In this document: one piece after another, positions 1 through 8,145 of the stretch
Layout of the letters: the number at the start of each line of letters is the position of its first letter
How positions within the stretch are numbered: position 1 is the stretch's first letter
Assembly: GCA_003235605.1 (NCBI GenBank)
Contig: QJVU01000207.1
Span: 1-10,390, forward strand
DNA: 10,390 nucleotides
DNA from: Planctomycetota bacterium
GTDB taxonomy: Bacteria > Planctomycetota > UBA1135 > UBA2386
Direction of reading: 5' to 3'
Translations under genes and position numbers: made by a program
The notes under the pieces: generated by a model
Databases searched by the model: none
What the model was told of the DNA's origin: nothing
What the model saw: only the letters and a program-made list of their open reading frames with translations

Positions 1-1
1 G

Positions 2-352
2 CCCTGGCTGCTGCGGATCGCGGGCAACACCAGCCGGGACATGGCCCGGCGCCGCCGCGCCTCCAGCCTGCCCGGTGTCCGGGAGCAGCACGGTCAATCC
101 GCCCTGGAGCTCCTGGAGGACTCCCGTCTGAGCCGCAGCCGTCACCAGGACCTCACGGGCCAGGCGGTGCGCCAGGAGATCGAGCGGATGAGTGAACGCA
201 TCCGGCTGCCCTTGGAGCTCCGCTACCTGAATGGGCTTACCAATGTGGAGATCGCCCAGGTGATGGGGATCTCCCTGTCGAGCGTGAAGCAGCGCCTGGC
301 GCGGGGCAAGGACCTGCTCCAGAGCCGGCTGCAGGGCGTGGTGAACTCATGA
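2..352 (+). CDS. ECF-type RNA polymerase sigma factor, C-terminal part (5' end outside window)
   Basis: The reading frame is open from the first bases of the window to the TGA at 350-352, giving 116 residues of the C-terminal part of a sigma-70 family protein of the extracytoplasmic function class. The first residues, WLLRIAGNTSRDMARRRR, match the end of region 2 (2.3/2.4, -10 recognition), where family members typically read WLxxIAxNxxxDxxRRR. After a linker comes region 4: RLPLELRYLNGLTNVEIAQVMGIS then SVKQRLARGKDLL, the usual helix-turn-helix for -35 binding. An in-frame ATG at 41 lies inside region 2, so it is internal and the true start is upstream of the window. The stop overlaps the start of the next gene (ATGA), and that gene encodes a zinc-finger membrane protein, the usual arrangement for a sigma/anti-sigma pair. 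Which ECF subgroup it belongs to, and its target promoters, cannot be told from this fragment. Confidence 0.93.
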   Translation, partial: PWLLRIAGNTSRDMARRRRASSLPGVREQHGQSALELLEDSRLSRSRHQDLTGQAVRQEIERMSERIRLPLELRYLNGLTNVEIAQVMGISLSSVKQRLARGKDLLQSRLQGVVNS

Positions 353-2835
353 GCCCGGGGGAACGCGACCTTCCCGGTGGCCTGCAGCCGCGGTCTGCGG
401 AGGATGCCCGGCGGTACCCAGCCCGCAGCGAGCAATGTCGCGCCGTGCGCGGCATGCTCCGGGACCATGCGGACGGGGACCTGCCGTCGCTGCTGCAGGA
501 GCGGGTGGAGGATCATGTTCATGGCTGCCGGGACTGCGGCCTGGCACTGTCGCGGGCAGAGCTGGAAGTGCTGCGCCTGAGGGAAGCGTATGCACAGGCG
601 GACTCGCGACGGCTCACGCCCTCCGAGGAATTCACTGCGACCGTGATGGCCCGGGCCCGGGCGGAGCTGCGGCGCAGTGAGCGAGAGCGGCGCGAGGACA
701 GCCGGCCCACGGAGGGTTTCACCAGCAAGGTGATGCGCAGTGTGAAGCGCCAGGTGGAGCGGGAAACGCGGCGCACGGAGGAGGACCGACGCGGCCGGCA
801 GCGACGCAAGGTGCTGCTGGCCGCGGCGGTGTTGCCGTTGCTGGCGGCCCTGGTGGTGTACGCGCCGGGCGGTCGCGCCACCCACGTCCGGGTTGTGGCG
901 GCAGCGGATGCCTGGCTGGTCACCGCCAGCGGCGAGGATCCGTTGCCCGAGGGCCGGGAGCTGCCCGATGGCGCCAAGGTGCGCACCGGGGGCGAGGGCC
1001 TGTTGGAGCTGGCGCTGCCCGCGCCACGAGAGCGCGGCGCCGGCAGCCGGCTGCACCTGGAGGCGGACACGAACCTGTCCCTCGGGAGCGACGGGATCCT
1101 GCACCTCGAGCAAGGGCGGCTTGCCCTGGCCAGCGGGGGCGGCCTGGACCTGCACCTTGCGGACGGCACCAAGGTCGTCGTGAGCAACGGCAGGTCCCGC
1201 GTGGAGGCCCTCTACTACCACCCGTTCGATCAGGACCTGATGCAGGTGCCTGATCTGCAGGTCCGTCTGGTGGTGGAAGCGGGCTCGGCCCAGGTCTGGC
1301 GCGGGGGGGAAGGCACAGAGGTTCTCGAGGGTCGGGTGGCCTACTTCACCAGCCGAACCCCGGTGCGCCAGGACCAAGCCGTGACCGAGGACCTGCTGTT
1401 GGCTTCGGCAAGGGCCCGCGACCTCGCCCGTCGTCTGGCGTCGGCAGCGCGTCAGCCGCCGGCGGTGGAGGAGACCTGGCTGGGCCGCCTCGTGCACCCG
1501 GTCACCCGTCAGCCCGTGACCGCCGTGGTCTCGCTGCGCAGCCACCTGGGCACGACGACCGTCAGCGCAGACCCCCAGGGGCGGTTCCGGGCCCCGGACA
1601 TGCCCGAGTTGCTCGACCAGTTCGTGGTGGTCATGGCCCGCACCGAGGATCCGAGCCTGGGTACGTTGAGCCATGGACCCAAGGTCCTCGCTCTGGCGGG
1701 GGTGGCGGCGGGAGAGGCGCCGGCCGAGCTCTTGCTGGTCCCGGATCGACGGCTGAGCGGTCGGCTCCTGGACCAGGACAACCGGCCCGTGCCAGGGGCT
1801 CGCCTGCTGCCGGCGTTGGTGGACGAGGCCCTGGGCTTGGTGGAGCCGCTGGCGCACCTGGCGGTGGAACCCGGGGCGGACGGCCGATTCGTGGTTTCGG
1901 GCCTGCCGGCGATGCTGCCTCCCCAAGTGTCCCTCGTCCTGGTTGCGCTCGGTGGGGATGGGGCTCCCCGGATCTGCTTCAGCAGCCAGGGCCACGACGC
2001 CATGGGGGATGCGGCCCTGCACCTGAGCCTGGGACGCTCGGGTCCGTTGCGCCTCGCAGGCCTTCCCCACGGGGGCGACCTGGAGGTCTTGCAGGAGGTC
2101 GTGGGCCTGCCGCGTAGCAGGCTGTTCGGCCGGCGGCGGGTGACGGCGAGCCCCTTGGGAGAAGTCGAGCTGACGGACGGCGCCGGTGCCCGGCTCTGGC
2201 TGTTGCACCAGGACAAGGCGCCCCAGGCGCTGTTGCCGGGGCCGGACGGCAGCCTGCGCCCTGCGCCGGACCTTGCCGCGCCAGCTGCTCTCGCGGCGGT
2301 CCGTGCCGGCAACGGTCCGTGGTTCTTCCGAGGCGGCGGCCAGGCTCAGCGGTTCCTCCAGGTGGCTGAGGTGCCGGTCCAGGGCAGCGCAGGCCACGTC
2401 TCCGTTCATCAGGACGGTACCTCGCTGCCGGCTCGAGCTGGAGCCATGGTGTTCCTGGCCGAAGAGGGTGGTTCCGAGACCGTGTTCCTCGGGATCTGTT
2501 CCGGCGAGCCCCTGGCGTTTGCTGTACCGGCCGGCGGCTACTCCCTCGCCGCCATCGACGAGGAGAGCCTGGGGTACCTGCGGGTGTTGCCGGGGACGGA
2601 CCCGAACCTGACCATCCCGGTGCACCGGACGCGGTCGTTGACACTGCCGGAGGAACTGTTGGATCGCGGTCGGAGAGGCGGCGGCATCCTCCATCTGCGC
2701 TGCAAGGTCGAGGGGCGGCGGATGTACCTGACACGGCAGTTGCCGCCCACCGGCGGCGAGGTGCGAGACCTGCCGCCCGGAGACTGTGAGATCCGGTTCC
2801 CGGACGGGGGCACCGTCCGTCGCCAGGTGCGCTGA
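349..2835 (+). CDS. Large membrane anti-sigma factor with zinc finger, FecR-like region and carboxypeptidase-regulatory-like modules
   Basis: This 828-residue protein probably holds the neighbouring ECF sigma factor inactive and releases it on a periplasmic or envelope signal (inferred from family and context). Visible order: residues 30-63 carry Cys30, His56, Cys60 and Cys63, the Hx3CxxC arrangement of zinc-binding anti-sigma domains; residues 89-146 are a highly charged linker made of two 29-residue repeats, each with an FTxxVM core; residues 155-172 form one hydrophobic helix preceded by a basic stretch (RRGRQRRK), which predicts an N-in, C-out topology. Residues about 178-335 resemble the FecR/iron-dicitrate sensor fold (LPDGAKVRTGGEG, HLEQGRLAL, VVEAGSAQVW). 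About 375-420 and 468-520 look like carboxypeptidase-regulatory/SdrD-B-like beta modules (GRLVHPVTRQPV; GRLLDQDNRPVPGARL then GADGRFVVSGLP). The last 300 residues are beta-rich and not recognised. It is far longer than ordinary anti-sigma factors (usually 200-300 residues). The ATG at 349 overlaps the sigma stop by 4 bases, which suggests translational coupling. Confidence 0.85.
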   Translation: MSPGERDLPGGLQPRSAEDARRYPARSEQCRAVRGMLRDHADGDLPSLLQERVEDHVHGCRDCGLALSRAELEVLRLREAYAQADSRRLTPSEEFTATVMARARAELRRSERERREDSRPTEGFTSKVMRSVKRQVERETRRTEEDRRGRQRRKVLLAAAVLPLLAALVVYAPGGRATHVRVVAAADAWLVTASGEDPLPEGRELPDGAKVRTGGEGLLELALPAPRERGAGSRLHLEADTNLSLGSDGILHLEQGRLALASGGGLDLHLADGTKVVVSNGRSRVEALYYHPFDQDLMQVPDLQVRLVVEAGSAQVWRGGEGTEVLEGRVAYFTSRTPVRQDQAVTEDLLLASARARDLARRLASAARQPPAVEETWLGRLVHPVTRQPVTAVVSLRSHLGTTTVSADPQGRFRAPDMPELLDQFVVVMARTEDPSLGTLSHGPKVLALAGVAAGEAPAELLLVPDRRLSGRLLDQDNRPVPGARLLPALVDEALGLVEPLAHLAVEPGADGRFVVSGLPAMLPPQVSLVLVALGGDGAPRICFSSQGHDAMGDAALHLSLGRSGPLRLAGLPHGGDLEVLQEVVGLPRSRLFGRRRVTASPLGEVELTDGAGARLWLLHQDKAPQALLPGPDGSLRPAPDLAAPAALAAVRAGNGPWFFRGGGQAQRFLQVAEVPVQGSAGHVSVHQDGTSLPARAGAMVFLAEEGGSETVFLGICSGEPLAFAVPAGGYSLAAIDEESLGYLRVLPGTDPNLTIPVHRTRSLTLPEELLDRGRRGGGILHLRCKVEGRRMYLTRQLPPTGGEVRDLPPGDCEIRFPDGGTVRRQVR
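613..786 (+). repeat. Two-copy 29-residue repeat in the anti-sigma juxtamembrane linker
   Basis: Residues 89-117 and 118-146 of the anti-sigma protein align without gaps at a period of exactly 29. Shared positions include P91/P120, E93/E122, F95/F124, T96/T125, V99/V128, M100/M129, R109/R138, R112/R141, E116/E145 and D117/D146. The core reads EEFTATVMAR in copy 1 and EGFTSKVMRS in copy 2. The copies abut and lie just before the membrane helix. An FxxxVM-type segment usually occurs once at this place in such proteins (recalled family knowledge), so this looks like an internal duplication that has since diverged. Confidence 0.6.
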
Positions 2836-2836
2836 G

Positions 2837-3826
2837 CTACTTCCCCCTCCGGATGTGCTCCGGGAACAGCAGGCGCTCCAGCCCGGGCAGGGCCGTGAGC
2901 ACGACTTCGCCCACGATCTGCAGGCTCTGGGGGGAAAGGTGCTCCAGCGTGTCGTGAGCCGTGTGCCACTGTGGGTTGTCGTAAATGTCGATCAGGTCGA
3001 TCGCGGGGATCCGATCGTCCAGGAACGGAATGTGGTCGTCCGTCACCGCGTGGCGATGCTGGAAGAAGTAACGCTCGTGTCCACAGGCCTTGGCCGCCGC
3101 GCGAAAGATGCCGTGGAGCCGCCGGTCGGAGTTGGTCTCGTCGTCGATCTGCAGGTCCTTGGCACCCACCATGTCCAGAAGCACCATGCCGCGGATGCGC
3201 GGTCCACCGCCGAGGTCCAGCAGTTGCTGTTGGTAGCGGCGGAGAAACCTGCGGGAGCCGAACAGCGCTCGGTTCAGGTCCCACTTGAACGGGATGCTCT
3301 CTTCGCCGTCGAAGAACACCAGCTGGAACGTGGCCACGTTCTTGCGGTTGCGGAGCTCCTTGGCGAGGGCCAGGAGCAACCCGACGCCGCTGCCGGAGTC
3401 GTTCGCGCCCACGAAGTCGAAGTTGTTCGCTGGGTCTTCATGGCCGGCGCAGCACTTGGTGTCGTGGTGGCAGGCGATGACGACGCGGTCCTTGCTCTGG
3501 CCGGGGAACGTGACCCAGATGTTCTCGAAGGTGATGTTCTCGATGGCGTGGACCCAGCGGTCTCGCTCCGGAGTCAGTCCCAGCTTCCGGAGCTCCTGCT
3601 TGATGTAGGCGACCGCCTGATACCAGCCCGGAGAGCCCGTGTGGCGGGGACCGAAAGCCACCAGCCGCGCAACATGGTCGTAGGCCCTCTGGCCGATCTG
3701 CTTGGAGGCGGCCGCGGCTTGCAGCTGGTGGTCCGGAGGGATGCCGCGCTGCCAACAGCCGGTAACGGTGCTGGCCATGGCCAGCAGGGGGAGCAGCATC
3801 GTGGTGGAGTCCAGGATGCGCATCAC
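2837..3826 (-). CDS. M28-family glutaminyl-peptide cyclotransferase-like metalloenzyme, predicted lipoprotein (downstream paralogue)
   Basis: The 329-residue protein has the hallmarks of animal-type glutaminyl cyclases and related M28 zinc aminopeptidases: GPRHTGSPG (59-67), CHHDTK (119-124), GANDSGSG with Asp143, FFDGEE with Glu175/Glu176, VLLDMVGA with Asp218, DDHIPF (263-268) and WHT (287-289). By analogy with human glutaminyl cyclase, Asp143, Glu176 and His288 would bind zinc, Glu175 would be the acid/base, and Asp218, Asp263/264 and Trp287 would line the active site. The expected reaction is either cyclisation of N-terminal Gln/Glu to pyroglutamate or aminopeptidase cleavage; sequence alone does not separate them. 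The N-terminus is a short hydrophobic segment ending VTGC (Cys24), a plausible lipobox, so export and lipid anchoring are likely. The start is GTG (3826) or the immediately following ATG (3823); both overlap the TGA of the upstream paralogue, and the purine-rich AAGAGG is too close for a normal ribosome site, so reinitiation is likely. Confidence 0.88.
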   Translation of the reverse strand: MMRILDSTTMLLPLLAMASTVTGCWQRGIPPDHQLQAAAASKQIGQRAYDHVARLVAFGPRHTGSPGWYQAVAYIKQELRKLGLTPERDRWVHAIENITFENIWVTFPGQSKDRVVIACHHDTKCCAGHEDPANNFDFVGANDSGSGVGLLLALAKELRNRKNVATFQLVFFDGEESIPFKWDLNRALFGSRRFLRRYQQQLLDLGGGPRIRGMVLLDMVGAKDLQIDDETNSDRRLHGIFRAAAKACGHERYFFQHRHAVTDDHIPFLDDRIPAIDLIDIYDNPQWHTAHDTLEHLSPQSLQIVGEVVLTALPGLERLLFPEHIRRGK

Positions 3827-4854
3827 CTCTTGTCAGCGTAGAACCTCTGTTCGATCATCGGCAGCGCTGCCCAGACCAGGTCGCCCGCAAACTGCAGGCC
3901 CTCGGCGGACAGCTTGTCGAAGGTGTCGTGCTGGGTGTGCCACCATGCGGCAAAGTCGGGATGGGGGGGCTTGCCGTCATCGTCAGGACCCCGGTAGTGG
4001 AGGTCGATCAGGTCGATGCACTTCACCTGCTGCACGATGAACGGTTTGTGGTCGTCCACCATGGACGACTCGGTCTTGAACATGCGGCTGCTCTCTCCCA
4101 ACTGCCTGCCCGCCTCGGCAAAGATCTCGATCAGCTCGGGGTTGGACGCGAGGTCACGGTCGATCTTGTAGTCGCTGGCGCCCACCAGGTCGAGAAGCAC
4201 CAGTACCCGCATGCGCTTGCTGAGGCCGCCGGGGAACCGCTCCTTGTCCTGCGCCATCTTCTTGACGAAATGACGGCTGCCGAACAACGCCCGCTCGTCA
4301 TTCCACTTGAAGTCCAGGGACTCCTCGCCATCGAACCACACCAGCCAGATGTTGGGCACGTTGTTGCGTTCCTTCAGGACGCGGGCCAGCTCGATGAGCA
4401 GCCCGGAGGAGCCAGCACCGTCGACGGCACCGATGAACTCGAAGTTGTGCTGCTGGTTGGGGTGACCCATGCAGAGCTTGGAGTCATAGTGGGAGCCGAT
4501 GACCAGGATCGGTGCGGTCTTGGGCTCCTGGTTCTTGGTGGGGATCTCGACCCAGATGTTGCGGAACGGCAGCTTCAGCCGCGGGTCACGATCCTGCGGA
4601 TGCACGAAGACCTGCTCCTGCGGCTTCAACCCCATGTCCGCGAGCTGTCCCTTGATGTAGTTGCCCACGTCCACGAGTGCAGGGGAGCCCGGCGGCCGCG
4701 GGCTCTTCTCGCAGATGGCCCCGGCGTGCTGCAGCGCCTTGGAGCCATTCACGGGCGACGTCGCAGCCCGGCCGCCGCAGCCCCGCACCGTGACACCGCC
4801 TGCAACTATCAGCGCCAGAGAGACTATTAGCAGCATCCGGGCCCGCAGGTTCAT
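3823..4854 (-). CDS. M28-family glutaminyl-peptide cyclotransferase-like metalloenzyme, exported or membrane-anchored (upstream paralogue)
   Basis: With the ATG at 4854 the protein has 343 residues. The frame can be extended to a GTG at 4908, but the extra 18 residues precede a good signal sequence (MNLRARMLLIVSLALIVAGG), so the inner ATG is preferred. The signal ends VRGC (Cys26), an imperfect lipobox; it could be a lipoprotein or simply N-terminally anchored. Catalytic motifs match the neighbour and human glutaminyl cyclase: PPGSPA, SHYDSK (121-126), GAVDGAGSS with Asp145, WFDGEE with Glu177/Glu178, VLLDLVGA with Asp222, DDHKPF (267-272) and WWHT with His306. Predicted zinc ligands are Asp145, Glu178 and His306. 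Differences from the paralogue are a Lys in place of Ile in DDHxPF and a polar insert (RGPDDDGKPPHPD) shortly before WWHT, which may change substrate choice. It is first in a two-gene operon. No strong Shine-Dalgarno is seen before 4854. Confidence 0.87.
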   Translation of the reverse strand: MNLRARMLLIVSLALIVAGGVTVRGCGGRAATSPVNGSKALQHAGAICEKSPRPPGSPALVDVGNYIKGQLADMGLKPQEQVFVHPQDRDPRLKLPFRNIWVEIPTKNQEPKTAPILVIGSHYDSKLCMGHPNQQHNFEFIGAVDGAGSSGLLIELARVLKERNNVPNIWLVWFDGEESLDFKWNDERALFGSRHFVKKMAQDKERFPGGLSKRMRVLVLLDLVGASDYKIDRDLASNPELIEIFAEAGRQLGESSRMFKTESSMVDDHKPFIVQQVKCIDLIDLHYRGPDDDGKPPHPDFAAWWHTQHDTFDKLSAEGLQFAGDLVWAALPMIEQRFYADKR

Positions 4855-4880
4855 GGGGGCAAGCCTAACCGAAGCTGCGG

Positions 4881-4897
4881 TTTGAAGGACCCTCAAA
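4881..4897. promoter_or_regulatory. Imperfect palindrome, candidate operator
   Basis: TTTGAAGGACCCTCAAA is symmetric about its central A at 4889, with seven of eight position pairs complementary (TTTGA, one mismatch, then GG, mirrored by CC and TCAAA). It lies 26 bases upstream of the M28 ATG at 4854 and about 110 bases upstream of prkA. It is A/T-rich at the edges in an otherwise GC-rich region, as dimeric repressor sites often are. It could also form a small RNA hairpin. No known regulator consensus was recognised. Confidence 0.35.
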
Positions 4898-4924
4898 CAC
4901 CCGCGCACTGTTCATCTGCGGGAC

Positions 4925-4953
4925 TTGAGGCGGTATGTTGAATGGCCGATAGG
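4925..4953 (+). promoter_or_regulatory. Weak sigma70-like promoter candidate for the prkA operon
   Basis: TTGAGG (4925-4930, four of six matches to TTGACA) and GATAGG (4948-4953, three of six matches to TATAAT) are 17 bases apart. If used, transcription would begin near 4960 and give a leader of about 47 bases that includes the C run. Matches of this quality arise by chance, and the host's promoter preferences are unknown. Confidence 0.22.
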
Positions 4954-4995
4954 AAGAGAGGGTCCGACAAGGGCCCCCCCCCACAATCCCCCTCA

Positions 4996-5002
4996 GGGAG
5001 GG
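4996..5002 (+). promoter_or_regulatory. prkA: prkA ribosome binding site (GGGAGGG)
   Basis: GGGAGGG ends four bases before the ATG at 5007 and supports that start. The upstream CCCTC (4990-4994) can pair with GAGGG (4998-5002) across a three-base loop, so part of the site may be masked in a short hairpin. Whether this matters in the cell is inference. Confidence 0.7.
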
Positions 5003-5006
5003 ACGC

Positions 5007-7037
<2,031 letters not shown>

Positions 7038-7040
7038 ACC

Positions 7041-8138
7041 GTGCGCAAGATCGATCAGGACAACACGCGTTTCCGTGAGATTGTCCGCGGCAGGATCAAG
7101 AGGAACCTGCGAAAGTACGTCACGTCCGGCGAGATGATCGGCAAGCAGGGCAAGCGGTTCGTGAGCATCCCGGTGCCGCAGATCCGCCTGCCGCGGTTCC
7201 GCTACGGCAGGAACCCCGACAGCGGTGTCGGTCAGGGGGAGGGCGAGGAAGGGCAGCCGGTGCCCGGACAAGACGGTGGCGAGAGCCAGGCGGGCTCGGA
7301 ACCCGGCCAACACGTCCTCGAGGTCGACGTCGAGCTCGAGGAGCTGGCGAAGATCCTCGGTGAGGAGTTGGAGCTCCCCAACATCGAGCCTCGCGGCAAC
7401 AAGAGGATTCGGTCCCCCGCGGTCAAGTTCACGGGCATCAGCCGCACAGGGCCGCGGAGCCTCCTGCACCTGAAGCGCACGTTCAAGGAGTCCCTGAAGC
7501 GTCAGATCTCGGCGGGAGAGTACGACTACAGCAACCCCGTGATCACTCCGATCAAGGAGGACTTCCGCTACCGAAGCATGGAGGTCAAGGACGAGCCGCA
7601 AGCGAACGCGGCCATCGTCTACATGATGGACGTGTCCGGCAGCATGGGTCGCGAGCAGAAGGAGATCGTGCGCATCGAGGCGTTCTGGATCGACACCTGG
7701 CTTCGGCACCAGTACAAGAACCTCGACGTCAGCTACATAGTCCACGACGCGGTCGCGCATGTCGTGGACCAGCACACGTTCTTTCACCTCCGCGAATCGG
7801 GCGGCACCAAGATCTCATCTGCCTACGAGCTCTGCCTGCGGTTGATGGAGGACAAGTACCCCGCTGCCGAGTGGAACATCTACCCGTTCCACTTCTCGGA
7901 CGGTGACAACTGGTCATCGCGCGACACCGAACGCTGCGTGGACCTGCTGAAGAGCTCGATCCTGCCGCAGGTCAACCAGTTCTGCTACGGCCAGGTGAAG
8001 AGCGCGTACGGCTCGGGACAGTTCAAGAAGGATCTGGATCTGGTGTTTCGGAGCGAGGACCTCGTGGTGACCACCGATATCCCGGATCGCGACGGCATCC
8101 TGCCCTCGATCAAGACCTTCCTGGGCAAGGGGCGGTGA
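7041..8138 (+). CDS. yeaH: YeaH/YhbH family protein (DUF444) with von Willebrand A-like MIDAS motif
   Basis: The 365-residue protein belongs to the DUF444 family, partner of PrkA and SpoVR. The N-terminus ([24 protein letters not shown]) matches the IDQD-type start region of YhbH, which supports the GTG at 7041; a modest GGGA lies about nine bases upstream. Residues about 60-90 are a Gly/Glu/Gln-rich low-complexity linker. The C-terminal half is a vWA-like fold: DVSGSMG (197-203) gives a metal-ion-dependent adhesion site with Asp197, Ser199 and Ser201, Thr256 lies in SGGTKISSA, and Asp287 in HFSDGDNW completes the pattern. Such domains usually pair with AAA+ ATPases (as in MoxR-vWA systems), which suggests that this protein is an adaptor or substrate-loading partner for PrkA; that role is inference. 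It sits three bases after prkA and seven before spoVR. It is somewhat shorter at the N-terminus than B. subtilis YhbH. Confidence 0.95.
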   Translation: MRKIDQDNTRFREIVRGRIKRNLRKYVTSGEMIGKQGKRFVSIPVPQIRLPRFRYGRNPDSGVGQGEGEEGQPVPGQDGGESQAGSEPGQHVLEVDVELEELAKILGEELELPNIEPRGNKRIRSPAVKFTGISRTGPRSLLHLKRTFKESLKRQISAGEYDYSNPVITPIKEDFRYRSMEVKDEPQANAAIVYMMDVSGSMGREQKEIVRIEAFWIDTWLRHQYKNLDVSYIVHDAVAHVVDQHTFFHLRESGGTKISSAYELCLRLMEDKYPAAEWNIYPFHFSDGDNWSSRDTERCVDLLKSSILPQVNQFCYGQVKSAYGSGQFKKDLDLVFRSEDLVVTTDIPDRDGILPSIKTFLGKGR

Positions 8139-8145
8139 GCAGCGG

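Larger units (their letters stand above)
4855..5006. promoter_or_regulatory. Divergent intergenic control region between the M28 operon and prkA
   Basis: These 152 bases are the only sizeable non-coding stretch in the window, and leader and promoter elements for both directions are expected here. It contains a 17-base imperfect palindrome (4881-4897), a weak sigma70-like hexamer pair facing prkA, a run of nine C (4974-4982) and the prkA ribosome site. I found no convincing sigma54 (GG-N10-GC type) promoter, although E. coli yeaG is known to be nitrogen-regulated. The function of the region is inferred from position. Confidence 0.6.

Noticed and set aside
223..2694. An 823-codon open frame on the minus strand opposite the anti-sigma gene
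   Set aside because: It is the antisense shadow of a GC-rich coding gene: low-complexity Arg/Ala/Gly/Gln/His-rich translation with no domain, while the plus-strand frame has clear motifs and start coupling.
2786..4830. Plus-strand open frames of 351 and 300 codons opposite the two M28 genes
   Set aside because: The minus-strand frames carry complete catalytic motifs and signal sequences; the plus-strand translations have no motifs and begin or end inside neighbouring genes.
4863..4896. A -35-like TTGAGG on the minus strand inside the palindrome as the M28 promoter
   Set aside because: At 17 bases spacing the -10 position reads TTCGGT, a poor match, and the resulting leader would be too short for a ribosome site.
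4855..4908. GTG start at 4908 for the upstream M28 gene, adding 18 residues
   Set aside because: The extension would place extra sequence before a well-formed N-terminal signal segment starting at the ATG at 4854, and would cover the palindrome. The shorter start is more likely, though no strong ribosome site decides it.
4855..5006. sigma54 or NtrC-type control of prkA, expected from E. coli yeaG
   Set aside because: Reading the spacer I found no convincing -24/-12 GG/GC pair or NtrC-like site.
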